Origin: Gymnothorax reevesii
Lineage: Eukaryota; Chordata; Actinopteri; Anguilliformes; Muraenidae
Assembly (NCBI GenBank): GCA_029721435.1
Contig: CM056573.1
Coordinates: 126,234,947 to 126,298,946 of the forward strand
DNA: 64,000 nt
Direction: 5' to 3'
Shown: one piece after another, positions 1 to 10,960 of the stretch
How positions within the stretch are numbered: the first letter of the stretch is position 1
Layout: each line of letters begins with the position of its first letter
Translations under genes and position numbers: made by a program
Notes under the pieces: generated by a model
Seen by the model: the letters and a program-made list of their open reading frames with translations, nothing else
Told to the model about the DNA's origin: nothing
Databases searched by the model: none

Positions 1-197
1 CTTTGACTATGTAATGATTTCTTGCGTTAGGAATGGGACATTTAACTACATAATAGACTAGCATAGAAAGTTTGTTATTTTAAAACAATTTATTTTAGTG
101 TTGGTGCCATCGTAACATTTTCAGGCAAGTGAAACTAGAAAATTCTGTAAGAAATTTTGAGTGTGCCTGACGCTCTGTAAGTAATAACTCGTACTTT

Positions 198-538
198 TTT
201 TTTTGAAAACCGAGGCTCATGATGAGAGTTAGCCTGTTGCAAGCTTCGCGGCCCATCGGGCCGGTGCTTAAACCCAGTTTCCACTGACATGAAGCGTTCA
301 CATCTCCCGATTACTATTCTCCCTACATGGGATCCCAGTGCATCGCAGGTACTTCCCCAGCCCATAGTTAGGTTTCCCTGACTATCTGCTGATACCCATT
401 TGTACACCTGGGTGGAGTGAGGCGTGGGTGTGAAGTGTTTTTCCCAAGACCACACCCCGAAGGTCATGGCAAGGGCTTGAACTCAGAACCTTAAGATCCC
501 AAGTCACACCTACTTGACCACTGCTCTACTGCGTCTCC
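198..538 (-). repeat. tRNA-derived SINE (candidate)
   Basis: Read on the minus strand, the segment begins with a tRNA-like box A context (GCAGTAGAGCAGTGG, near 520-535), followed by a box B-like GGTTCTGAGTTCAAGC near 475-490. It continues through an unrelated body and ends in an A-run (a T-run at about 197-206 on the plus strand). Box A, box B, body and A-rich tail is the usual SINE architecture. A short open frame across it looks like chance. The family is not identified and no target-site duplication was delimited. Confidence 0.5.
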
Positions 539-2256
539 CACTCAGGATGAGCTTACTCGTTTAGGGAGGAAACCGTACTTCGCTCAAGTATATTTCAGCA
601 GAAAGTAGAATTCTTAAGTTTCTAAAATGCATATTTTCATTTGAGAATAATCCAGCGCCACGTATTTTAGACCAACGAGTCTTCAAATTGGGCTCAATAT
701 CAGGGGGCAGACGTTTTCACTGGGGGAATCTTCTGATTTTGTATTTGATCTTTGGAAACCTCACCTTTAAATGCTTAATGACTGAAACCTCTTGCAGTAT
801 ACATCTCCCGATTAGCCACAGTTGCTCAGACTAATAAGTAAAAACCGAGCACCGTCTAATTTATTTTCGAGGCATTCTTATGCATTGAACCACAAGATTA
901 TGAGGCGTGTACTTCTGCGCATAAATTACTTGTAAAAACCACTAAAAAGCAGCACAGATTTGCATCAATTGGTTTGGGTGGCTCATTAAGCAATAAGCCA
1001 AGAGACTCCGTTCTATATTCTGAATGTATTCACAGCTAAAGGACGTTGAAGGCACGTTGCACAGCTGAGTGATAATCGCAAGGATGGCAAGAATAAATGC
1101 TGCAAAGTCAGCAAAAGTTTTGGATTTTTGCATTTATACTGCCATCCTTAGAATGCCATATTAATCATATAAATGTAGGCGATAGGCATTCACCTCTTTA
1201 TTACCATTTCTAATTTTGGTCATTTATTGGTCCTGGTCGCTCAGTTGATTCATTGATGGTTAATCAGGACTGCTTCAATAAAACCTGCTTGCAGGCAGTC
1301 AAGCTGTAAAGGGTGAGCCTACTGATGGCCTTCTGAACCACTACATGGCCCAAATGAAAGGAAAGAGAACAATTGATGTCATGAAAGAGAATAACTGACG
1401 CCACACTGCAGCACTGGCGTCTGCAAAAAAAGTTTTTTTTGGCTCCGTTCGATATGCACACTCACCTATTATATAGGGCATTATGTAGTGAATGTTCAAC
1501 ATTGAAAACAATATAAAGAGTGAGTGAGCAAGTGGACAAGTGTGCATTCCAAACGCAGCCTTAGATTTCCCAAGTAAAAAGATCTGCCCCTGATATTGAC
1601 GCCGATTTGAAGACTCGCCAGTTTTAAAATGCGTCACACTGGATCATGACCAAGTTAAAATTTATAAAGCTATGCGTTTTAGACACTTCAAGAATTCGAC
1701 TCTCTGCTGAAATATACTTTGCCAAGATTTAATTTTATTTATTTTCTTTTCTTTATTATTACGAGGACAGTCCCAATCAATTAACTGTCAGAACAGTAAA
1801 CAGGGCAGCTTTAGCTAACATGGCGAATTTTCAGCTGTCATCCCCGGCTGACAACAAGGCACCCCAAAAAGGAAAAGACACAGGGCAATGGGAAAATGGG
1901 AATTGGAAAAAAAGGAAAAGAGACAATACAATGCAAAGCAAGTACTTTTGTATGAATGAGCACAAATACAAACAAAATAAATGGCATGAAATGGAGCAAA
2001 TCTTGGTCTCCTCATGCGGTCTCCTCCTATGAGTTGAGTTTTTCTATGGGGCTTTTATTGTGAAAAACAAGACTCCTAGGTTCCTCGTCAGTTGCAGTTA
2101 CCTTATGCAGCTTTTGTTCTAAAAAAGCTGCTTCGTTCTGAGTTTGAATTAATCCTTCTACAAAAGTCACTGTAAGCTTACTATTTAAATGAAGCCCATC
2201 AATTCGGCTTTTATTGAGAAAAACACATCCTGAAAAATGTTTAAAAAGACCAGTGT
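539..2256. other. No recognisable gene
   Basis: AT-rich single-copy-looking sequence. Short open frames on both strands show no known domain. No inverted termini, RNA gene or splice-flanked exon was recognised. Confidence 0.5.
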
Positions 2257-2542
2257 ATGTGTGTGTGCATGTTTGTGAGCCTGTATGTGTGTGAGTTTGT
2301 GTGTATGTGTGTTTGATTGTGTTTGTGTATGTGTGTGACTGTGTGTGCGTGGACATGTGGGTGCTTTTGTGTGTGTCTGTGTGACAATCTGTGTGCTTAT
2401 GCATTTGAATGTAACTGCTAGTGTGTATTTGCATGTTTGTGTTTGTGTGAGACTGTGTGTGCATTTGAGAATGTGTTTGTGTGTGCGTGTGCATGTGTGT
2501 CTATGTATGTATGTGACTGTGTGTATATGTGCCCACGTGTGC

Positions 2543-2575
<33 letters not shown>

Positions 2576-2657
2576 TGACTTTGTGTGTGTGTGTGTGTGT
2601 GTGTGTGTATGAGCAGGTGTTTGTGTTGAGAATGTTTGTGTGTCACACAATCAGTTA
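2257..2657. repeat. Imperfect (TG)n microsatellite tract
   Basis: About 400 bp dominated by TG dinucleotides with scattered interruptions. The tract produces spurious His/Thr-rich frames on the minus strand and Val/Cys-rich frames on the plus strand. It is simple sequence, not coding. Confidence 0.95.
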
Positions 2658-2861
2658 AGTTGCCACGATTACCATTTTCATGCTTACATAACTGTTGAGT
2701 CACGTGCAATATGTCAGCTTAAAGTGGTTTAGAATGTATGTGCATCGCTCTGATGGTTGAAGTTGCCTCGGTAACAATTTTAATGTTCAACAGTCACACT
2801 GGCAATTTTTTCAGATCCACCTCAAAAATGCAACATTGCTTGCAAACTATAGTATCCTTAA

Positions 2862-5800
2862 AGGGAACTCCAACTATAATGACTTGTAGGCCTCATAAGA
2901 TTAATGGTGGTATCAGTCATATTAATGTGAATCAAAAAATATCCTAGACGTCTTTGTTTTTATAAAATGAGAAAATATAATTTTATTCGTAGGTCGCCAT
3001 TGTTGTTTACGTCGCAATGCAGTATTGACATCAAATGGTTGCTCAACTCAGTTCTGTCAGTTCACCGGTACCGTAGGTGTGACTCTACAGCAAGAAAAAT
3101 TTGAACCCGAGCGCCGAGCGTTAGTGAGGAGGAAAACACGGAAAATAACCAAAATGAGCATAAAAATGAAGACCAGAGGAGACGTGATGAGGCGAGAGTG
3201 GGGCAAATCCAGTGGTGTCAGTGCAACTACTGCGTCGCCATGACAACCGAGAGGGAGAGTGTCTGTTGTCGAGCTCCAATTTTTGTCAGCAGCTGTTCAA
3301 AGTCAACATCAGCATACCGTGAGTTTTCTGATCCGTTGCCCCCCAATATCAATAATATAAGGTATTAGGATCCACCGTCGTGTGCTTTATAGCCTACAGA
3401 ACTTGGAGGAACTGTCGATAAGGGGAGCGGGTTTTGGGTTTGATGGGTGTGAGGCAGATGTTATTGCCGGCCTTGAATTTTGGCAATAATAAACTACGGC
3501 AACTGTTTCGTATACGAAAGTCAATCGATGTTTTTGTTATTAGAGTTTTAAAATATATAATTCTTTTAGATGCAGTTAGAAGTAGTAGTCATGAAGTAGA
3601 AATGTTTTCTTATGGACGACAACTTACGCATTTATTGTCACAAAATATTTATTAATACATATACTGTAATTTCTCATTGGATGCCCAAAATTTAAATCCT
3701 GCTCGTGCCACTGTAGATGTTGATAATTTGCTGTGGCGAAATATTGGGCTTAATAATGTAAGACATTGGCTTGCACACAGTTTGCAAATTGATAACTATA
3801 CCGTTAAATCAGAATATAAATGTTTTACACAGTATACCTAAGGTGGATAAGTGATCATTTCTGTCAAATGTGAAAACATAATCAGTCCCGCTGTGAGAAC
3901 AGTTTTTAATCCGGGCTACCCCATGACACTTGCAACTGAGAAGGGCTTTATCACATTAATTTGTAGGTAACAGCCAAAGTTTATTCTTGGGATTAGCTCT
4001 AAAATTATGAGTAAAAGGCGACAAAAGTTAGCACACTTAACATTCAACCATTTGAGCCGACTGAACAAGTCACCGCTTTCTTGACTGAGAGTTGTTTGGC
4101 TTGTACACACTGAGGACTAAAATCTCCGGATTTCCAAGGGCTGAAACATTTCTTGCGGACTTTGGAAAAAGTGTCACCATTATTTTAAGTTACAACTTCA
4201 TAGATATTTGCGTATTTTATTTCTGTTTTCAGAAGTGCAGGTCTTGTTCATAATTAAAATTATATTAAAGTGGTGGCAAAACATGTTGTTTTGCATTCTC
4301 CAATAACGGCACTTTACAACTAAATGTTTAATTTCTTAATTCTTATCGGCAAATATTATGGCAAGAATATATGAATTTGCAGACATTAAAGCTGTAGTAT
4401 ACGATCTGAGAATCAGATGAGAAAGATTGAGACGTTGAGAAAAATTTGAAAAAAGCATCCTGCCCACACACACACACCCCTCCCCTCTGTGCTCCCTGAT
4501 CCTTCCCACCGAGCACGTGATATTTAGTGCAGGCTGTCATGATAGTCGTGAAAGTCTCGCTAATGATAGAACCACAACAGCTCCACAGGGCAATATTTAT
4601 TCCACATAAATGAACAACAAGAACATCTGGTCAAATATAAAATATTTGCCTTTCTCAATCACCGGAATGTTTGCGGTGTGTTTTAGCTGGGGCTTCTGCA
4701 TCAGTAAGAGAGCGCGCCGTTCACAAACGCCACTATGAACACGTTCATCAATCGGAAATACATATGAACGAGTTCATGAGTTCATTGAATGCTAAAAACA
4801 AATGGCACACAGAGAAAACGACCGGCAGCGTTTACAGTCATAAGCCAGCATTGTCATAGACTTATATAAGTTATTTATGTAACAACTCACACAATAAAAG
4901 TAAAAAATTACCTACCTATTCAACAAATAGTCTACTGTATCAGCATGAGTTTTCAGGCCCAAATCCTCCTGGAGCTTCCTCCAGCGGTGAATGGATGACC
5001 CAATGTTTACTCGGCTTGGAGTCCTCATTGCTCACATTTCCTCTTCGTCATCCAGCCGGATGGCTTACATTGGTCAACGTCTCTGCAGCGCTGCAGCCAC
5101 TAGAGTGAATGGATTTTTTTTCGTTTTTTTTGCTCTTCACATTGTGTAGATTGTACTATAGGACCATAACCACCATCTAAATGAGGTTATTAATCATGAT
5201 CAAACTTTCAAATCGTATACTACAGCTTTAACTTTCCTGGAAATGAATATATCGCCAAATGCGCGAAAGAAAATTTGTAGGCAAAATTACTTCGGGCGTT
5301 TACACTATACTACAAATATAATGGACGTCATACTGTCCAACGAAAAAATGTAAACTCTGAAGTTATTTGAACTTGTTTTCGATGGGGATTTACGCTAAGA
5401 TATGTGCGAAACGGCCGGCCAACATGCCTTCTCACTGATTCTACTTCTCGGCTCAGTGAGCAAGGCACGTTCACCTGACTTTCGGCTAACACACGGCCAA
5501 CAGCGCGTTGGCGAAAGTGGAACCTTTATCTACGCTGGTACTGTACATTATGAGGATTTAACAGTTAACGCACTGACAAGATGTTTATGGCTTTGATCAT
5601 TTTTCAATGTTTTTGAGAGCGCATTACACTCGATTCCCGAGGCTGTTTACACTCCTCGTGTGGGAAAACTGTTGGCACAGCATTTGCTTGTAGTCTCCGT
5701 TTATAATCGTTAGCTCCTGTCAGCGCCTATAGCAGCTATGGCCAGCTAAAGACCTCAAATGCATCAGGTGAGAAGTGGCGAGAACAGAGCCGCAGGTCTT

Positions 5801-6174
5801 TCGGAAGTTGTGTACGTCCACAAGCATTTTCCCACTCCCTCCTCCTCTTCTTATAAGTAGGAAAGCTGTGGTGGAGACTTACGTCTTTATTCTTGTTGCC
5901 TTTTGACTGGAAATTGCAGCCAAAAGCAGCACAATGTGGCATTATAGTATCTTCTAGTACGGCTCTTCTCCGAAGTGCAACCTTTTTATGTCATCACTCC
6001 CAGGATGCAGTGCGCACGTAAAAAATGGCGGTCGCCGTAGGTAAAAATATGTACTAAACATTGAGGATTTTTAAAGCAATGAAAATATTTTACATGTTTG
6101 TAACAACATATTTTAGTATAAGAGATAAATTGTGGCTTATTAAGGCCCACAAATCATAATAGCCGGGATTCCCT
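2862..6174 (-). mobile_element. Kolobok-like TTAA DNA transposon, non-autonomous or decayed
   Basis: The two ends are inverted repeats of about 33 bp with roughly seven mismatches: AGGGAACTCCAACTATAATG on the left, and the complement of the right end reads AGGGAATCCCGGCTATTATG. Each end is flanked by TTAA (2858-2861 and 6175-6178), which fits a 4-bp TTAA target duplication. Kolobok elements are known for TTAA duplications and THAP-domain transposases, and a THAP exon lies on the minus strand just inside the right end. No catalytic domain is visible in the remaining 2.8 kb, so the copy is probably internally deleted or decayed. A P-like element is the alternative, but P elements make 8-bp duplications. 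Confidence 0.72.
5736..5942 (-). pseudogene. THAP zinc-finger exon of the Kolobok-like transposase
   Basis: The frame opens with an ATG at 5942 and reads a 68-residue THAP domain (C2CH zinc-dependent DNA-binding module). Cys4 and Cys9 (CAAFGC), the conserved Trp in RREWENACGR, and the C-x2-H of LCSRHFSPDAF are all present. The frame ends shortly after the HFxxxxF signature. A possible splice donor (GAG followed by GTCTTT) lies just before the stop, so this may be a first coding exon rather than a full protein. The only genic context is the surrounding transposon. Recruitment as a host THAP gene cannot be excluded but nothing supports it. Confidence 0.7.
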
Positions 6175-6178
6175 TTAA

Positions 6179-8229
6179 AATAATTTCACAGGGAACACCC
6201 TGAAGCTTTGCCAAACATTTAATTAAAAGTTTAGTATCATTAAAGTTGAAAAAATGTACCTTTAGAGCAATTTAAAATAAGTTGGCTGGTTTTCAGGCGG
6301 AAGTCGGGCTGTCATTTTATACAGGGTTAGATGAGAGATCTAAGTGGATTTGCTGTTGGTTTGGGGCTCAGACGGCAAAAAGTGTAAGTCGATTTGAGAC
6401 TACTGATACATGAGAGGAACCAGCACAAGTTTACCTACATTTAGATGTATATATTATGTATGTTGACAAAAATTTGTCAGACATGGAGCAAATCAGAGAC
6501 AAAACAATTAGATGATTATCAAGTTCCCCTCCACTCCAGTGATGATGTCATGCACTGTAGCTGTTGAACATCTCAGTCCTGGGGTACCCCTGTGTCGGCT
6601 GGTTTTTATTTCCAACCACAATTGCAGTCACTGGATTTCCACAAGCTGTCAGTTCGTCTTAACCAGGTGCATTTATGTTTAGCACTGTTATTTATCCTAT
6701 GAAGCTACATTTGAACAAATATACATTCATACCACGAAGAGGAAAGAAATCCATATCCACATTGTGATATATTAGAAACAACTGCATGAAATGAAGGTTA
6801 AAAATTGAGCCCATCAAACTGAATGATCAGTGGGTTCCTAGTCAGTGAAACATACTCATGAAAACTAATAACTTATTAGGCAAGGAAATGATGGAGTCAA
6901 AGCTGCTTTGTGTCATGTTAATGTTATTAAGTTCAAGCAAATTATTTACAAAGAATGCAAAACACCTGTCTTCAGCAACCTAATTTGGAGCTGACCGATT
7001 TTCTCAGTGTCTAATTTGATCTGTTTAAAAATGTTGTCCCCTGAAATTGCTTGCATATTGTAAAATAGACACAATGGGCCCTATTATAAAGATCTAAGGG
7101 CACAGTCTGAAACATGAGGCGCAAGTGCTTTCAGGGTGTGGCCAAATCCATATTTGCTAGTTTAATGGTGGATTATCAGGACGCAGTGCAAGACACAAGA
7201 TGCAAAGGGGTCCAGCAGGAGTTATAATAACCACTTTACTGCTAATTTTTGTTGTTGCCTACAGTACCTGGGAGATGCACTTATACATTGTATTTCAAAT
7301 GGAAAAAAATATGGATAATTGAAAATGCGGTTACTAATTATATTAATACCACAGTTAATAACGGTAGTATTTACAAACATATACAATGCGAGCAAATCAG
7401 TTACTTTATTCGATTTTGTTGACATTTGCTGACATTTGTATTGTGTACCTTCGAATCCCTAGAACTGACTGTTATTTTAGTTTCAAATCAGTTGTCAGGT
7501 CAGAATCCGCATATGGAACAAATCACACATTGTGATGGGATCATTTCACTGATATTCTACTGGGGGCATTGGACAATAAATCAAGTTTGTTGCGCTACTT
7601 GGAGGGAGAGCTTACTCAAATTCCACAAGTTTCGACAGTCATCATTGCTCTGAAATTACCAAGCTATTATTAAGTTGTTTTCGTAATAATGGAAATAGAG
7701 CACAACGAGATTTTTCTAATTTATAAGCAACTGGAAGAACTTTTGTACCGGTGCAAAATGGATATAGGCTATTTATTTAAGCTAGCATGTGAAATGTACA
7801 TACCCTACCTTACGCCTCTGTAATATATGAAGAGTTTGTTTACAAAATGCAATACGCACCAAAGTTACAAAAATTGAGATAACACCATGGAGTGATAGCC
7901 CTCACAAGGTGCAAAAACCCATTTTTAGAAATTCATACTTGTATTTTTTCATGGTCAAAGTTTGATGTTTTTTTTTATATAATGCAATAGGCGCCAAAAT
8001 TGAAAATGCTGATTTACTCAAAATGAGTTAATTGGATATATTGCCTTTAGGAAACAAACTCCTCATATCTATGTGTACTACTAACTGCATACTAGTTAGT
8101 CAGTAGTCAGCTAGTCATTCTCTGTTGGTGGCAGCAGGAATAGGTTGGGGCAGATAAAGCAAAGCATTACCAATAAATACAGTGATATGTGGGTGGAAAA
8201 AGATATTTATGCACTAATAGCAGGGAAGA
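6179..8229. other. AT-rich intergenic sequence with a possible MITE end
   Basis: No exon was recognised. Around 7076-7245 a segment beginning GGGCCCTATTATAAAGATCT resembles, from memory, the terminus of a common fish MITE, but its partner end was not found. The remainder is AT-rich without visible structure. Confidence 0.4.
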
Positions 8230-8520
8230 AGAATTACTTGCAAAGTTAAGATTAGGGGACACTTGATTAAATATGACCCTTCACATTTAAGCAAGAAGTG
8301 ATAATTTATGTTCAATGTGTGGCGTTTTAGAAAATGTGGAACATGTGCCATTGTCAAGTAGAAAATATAGATCATCACAGAGGCAGGTATCCCAAGAGAT
8401 TATCACAAAATGTGGAAGATTTGAGTGTTAAAGCACTTTTAGGTGAACAATGGATGAAAAGTGAAGTCACAAGGGCTCTTTTTTCTTTTTTGAAGGCATT
8501 AGGGCTTCCAGATAGGGTAT
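8230..8520 (+). pseudogene. LINE ORF2 C-terminal fragment, decayed
   Basis: Around 8300-8420 a broken frame reads a Cys/His knuckle of the form CSMCGVLENVEHVPL. This parallels CQGCQEEVESVEHVILRCRR in the better preserved LINE copy at 9.8 kb. Stops occur on both sides. It is a dead 3' fragment of a related non-LTR retrotransposon and has no upstream reverse transcriptase. Confidence 0.55.
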
Positions 8521-8949
8521 AAGATTAGATATCATCAAGTTTATATGTGTGTAGGACTAGGAAAAGGGGTCACTTGGGATTTTTTTCCATTCTGAGATTA
8601 ATGGGGGCATCTCAGTGATATCCCAGTGAGAGTGATATCCCAGCACTACTGTACTGTCAGTTTACAACACTTTGCTGTGCACAAATTTACCCATTTTTTT
8701 CTCAAATGAAAAACTTGGTTCACTGACTTTGTTGGAAAATCTCAATTTTTATAAAATGACCCAAGTGACCCCTTTTCCTAGTCCTGCACACAAAAATGGA
8801 TATGTTAATATCTAATATCTGCTATTCTGCCAATGGTCCTTGAGCAGCATACTCGCACACAGTAGGTAGCGATATACAATTAGTTGTAACCTCATTACTT
8901 TACTAAATAAAAGAAGAAAATCCCAAATGAAAACAGGCACCGGAAGTGC

Positions 8950-9457
8950 TTCGGAACAAACAGAGAGGAAGTGTTTCTGCAGTGAAGGAAGATGAGCACC
9001 TGTTTGGGGTGGCAGAACCGGCACAAGGAATTGGGATTAATAGAAGAACATCTAATAAGTTAGGAGTGTACACAGTGGAAATGGTGGCAGTGCATTGCGG
9101 TGGGTGGAGAAAGCTAGTCTGGATAAGGCATTGGTATGTTCAGATTCATCTTCAGTGCTAGCAAGCCTAAGGTCATTCCATTCAAACAGCCATTAAGACA
9201 TACTGTATTCAGTCCTTCAGACCATTGCAAGAAAAGTTCATTAGGGAGGTCAGATAAAGTTTATGTGGGTTCCAGCGCATGTAGAGGTGAGGGGGAATGA
9301 GAGGGCGGATGAGTTGGCTAAGAGAGCTTTAATGAAAGGAAATGTAGTTATGCAGCTCAGAATCAGCAAAGCTGAAGTTAAAAGTGTAGTCTGGAAAAAA
9401 ACCAATGTAATGTGGCAAGAAAGGTGGGATGGAGAGGAGAAAGGGAAGCATCTTTAA
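8950..9457 (+). pseudogene. LINE RNase H domain, broken
   Basis: Conserved RNase H pieces are readable with interruptions: an EMVAV segment around 9080, a CSDSSSVLASL-like segment around 9140-9170, and then an intact stretch (WVPAHVEVRGNERADELAKR) at 9263 onward. In active enzymes these carry the catalytic acidic residues. Internal stops make it non-functional. It is truncated at 9457 by the inserted repeat. Confidence 0.7.
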
Positions 9458-9458
9458 C

Positions 9459-9718
9459 CACGCCCCACGAGGCGGAGTGGGTATACAGTTTAGCACCGTC
9501 TGTGTGTGTGTGTGTGTGTGTGTGTCTGTCTGTCTGTCTGTCCGCGCGACAGCTCGGCCACCACTGAAGCTAGGGTGACCAAACTTTGTGAGCTATATGA
9601 TCCTATGGTACCCTGTCCAAATTTGCATTTCGAGGTTCAAAGGTCAAAGGTCAAGGTCAACCAGAGGCGTGGGTTAGAATCTCTATAGAGTGCGCATCAT
9701 CGAGTTATCAAATTCAAA
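9459..9718 (+). repeat. Dispersed repeat inserted in the LINE, copy 1
   Basis: The insertion separates the LINE RNase H from its C-terminal segment. It starts with CCACGCCCCACGAGGCG, carries a (TG)n/(TCTG)n stretch, and continues into an AGGTCA-rich array near 9641-9659. CCACGCC near the left and GGCGTGG near 9664-9670 may be short inverted ends. A second copy lies on the opposite strand at about 24894-25090 with the same order of blocks, which shows it is a repeat family. The family is not identified. Confidence 0.65.
9641..9659 (+). promoter_or_regulatory. Nuclear-receptor half-site array (DR1 plus DR0)
   Basis: Three AGGTCA hexamers lie head to tail: 9641-9646, one spacer base, 9648-9653, then 9654-9659 directly abutting. 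A degenerate AGGTTC precedes them. DR1 is the known binding arrangement for RXR heterodimers, HNF4 and COUP-TF. Occupancy is unknown. The array belongs to the dispersed repeat and recurs in its other copy. Confidence 0.55.
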
Positions 9719-9738
9719 AGAGTTTTAGAGGTGGGAGG

Positions 9739-10062
9739 ATGAGCAGTGGATACAGGAGAGAAGAGACTGTGTTGACAAGGTTAAGGTTGGGGCATAGTGC
9801 ACTAAATAAAACATTAAAGCTGATAGGGAAGCACCAGACAGGCCTGTGTCAGGGGTGTCAGGAGGAGGTGGAGTCAGTGGAGCATGTAATTCTGAGGTGT
9901 AGGAGGTATGACGTGCATAGAGAGGAGATGATGAATTAGATGAAGCATGTTAGGATACAGGAATTTACATTAAAAGGATTGCTGAGTCTGGGAGAGAGGG
10001 CACAGGTTAGGGCACTGATAGATTTCTTAAGGGGGACAGCGGTCTATGATAGAATCTGATGG
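9739..10062 (+). pseudogene. LINE ORF2 C-terminal segment
   Basis: It resumes the LINE frame after the inserted repeat. The residues LTRLRLGHSALNKTL and a CQGC...H...C knuckle are typical of the extreme C-terminus of I-group LINE ORF2 proteins. One in-frame stop near 9937 interrupts it; the frame then continues to a stop at about 10060. It has no independent function. Confidence 0.65.
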
Positions 10063-10161
10063 TTAAGCAGGGATAAAAGAATAGGGGGGTTGTAGTTGAC
10101 ATGGGTGTGGAACGTTTAAAATAAGGTTTTTTTTTATTTTTTATATATACGAATATATACA

Positions 10162-10807
10162 TCTTCTTCTCTATAATATATTTGAGGTCGATGTCTGTCT
10201 GTCTGTGTGCGCGTGTATGTGCACGTTTTTCTCCTAAATTTCTCAACCGATTATCACCAAATTTGGTATGAATATCCACTTGGACACCAGGAAGGACTTG
10301 AGGTCGCCCGATTTTTGAAAAACGGTCATGCACGCAAAAAAATGGCAATTTCACTCCGGGTAGCGTGCAAACCTATATAACCTGATGCGTAGCAATATCC
10401 GGTTGCACCGCTAGGAGCCGCAGTGTCCTTACGAACGTGCGTTGAGGTAACCTGCGAGCAGGCTACAGTTTGCGATGGTGCGGAGGGTGTGATAAGAGAG
10501 CCTGCACGAAAGCCAGCCTTCTGAGAGGACACCGCGTTCGTCCACGAATGCAGCATTCTGGTTAGTCGAACTTGACAGCTCCCAAATTAAAATCTGACTG
10601 TTGAACACTCGCAGGGCTGAAGTTTGACCTGAAAATTCGGCGGCAATTATTGACAAAAATTAGTCCTGGCTGATTCTAGATGGTTTCCCTTGATTAACAC
10701 GTTTTCCAATTCAAGAATAATCAAGTGGCAATTGAAGACTCGGCTTCTCTCCCTCATGCGATCTAAAAGCGACAAAATAATGGGCTACAAAGCGGGTAGC
10801 AGCTAGT
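10162..10807 (+). mobile_element. Non-autonomous Helitron-like element
   Basis: The left end starts TC (10162 or 10170) with TCTATAATATATTTGAGG and then a GTCTGTCTG run. The right end has a short hairpin (GCTAC, loop, GTAGC) followed at once by AGCTAGT, giving the CTAGT 3' terminus at 10803-10807. TC start, sub-terminal hairpin and CTRRT end are the Helitron hallmarks. No Rep or helicase frame is present. There are no inverted termini or duplications, as expected. It sits in the 3' part of the LINE. The exact left boundary is uncertain. Confidence 0.6.
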
Positions 10808-10960
10808 ATAATGTGATTTAGTCAGGTAAAGGAGTTAGACTGTAAGTCTACTGTCTGGTCCACACTCCGGAACAGAGGGTGGCGGTAATGCACCAGTAAG
10901 AGGGAACGGAAACCGCGGTTAAACCAGAAGAAGGAGAAGAAAAAGAAGAAGACGAGCACC

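Larger units (their letters stand above)
8940..10960 (+). mobile_element. 5'-truncated LINE (I/Nimb-like) with two nested insertions
   Basis: Only the 3' part of ORF2 is present: an RNase H domain with stops and shifts, then a C-terminal zinc-knuckle segment. A 3' untranslated region follows with GGGTGGCGGTAATGCACC, ending in a GAAGAA-rich tail at about 10925-10957. RNase H plus a simple triplet-like tail is typical of I-group LINEs in fish. The copy is split by a dispersed repeat at about 9459-9718 and by a Helitron-like insertion at about 10162-10807. No reverse transcriptase domain remains. Confidence 0.7.

Noticed and set aside
2185..2709. 174-residue His/Thr-rich frame, with Val/Cys-rich frames on the other strand
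   Set aside because: Generated by the (TG)n tract. The same applies to the frames at 34167-34711 and 48021-48410.
2862..6174. P-element interpretation of the THAP-bearing transposon
   Set aside because: P elements also have an N-terminal THAP domain, but they make 8-bp duplications. Here TTAA flanks both ends and no 8-bp duplication can be drawn, which favours Kolobok.
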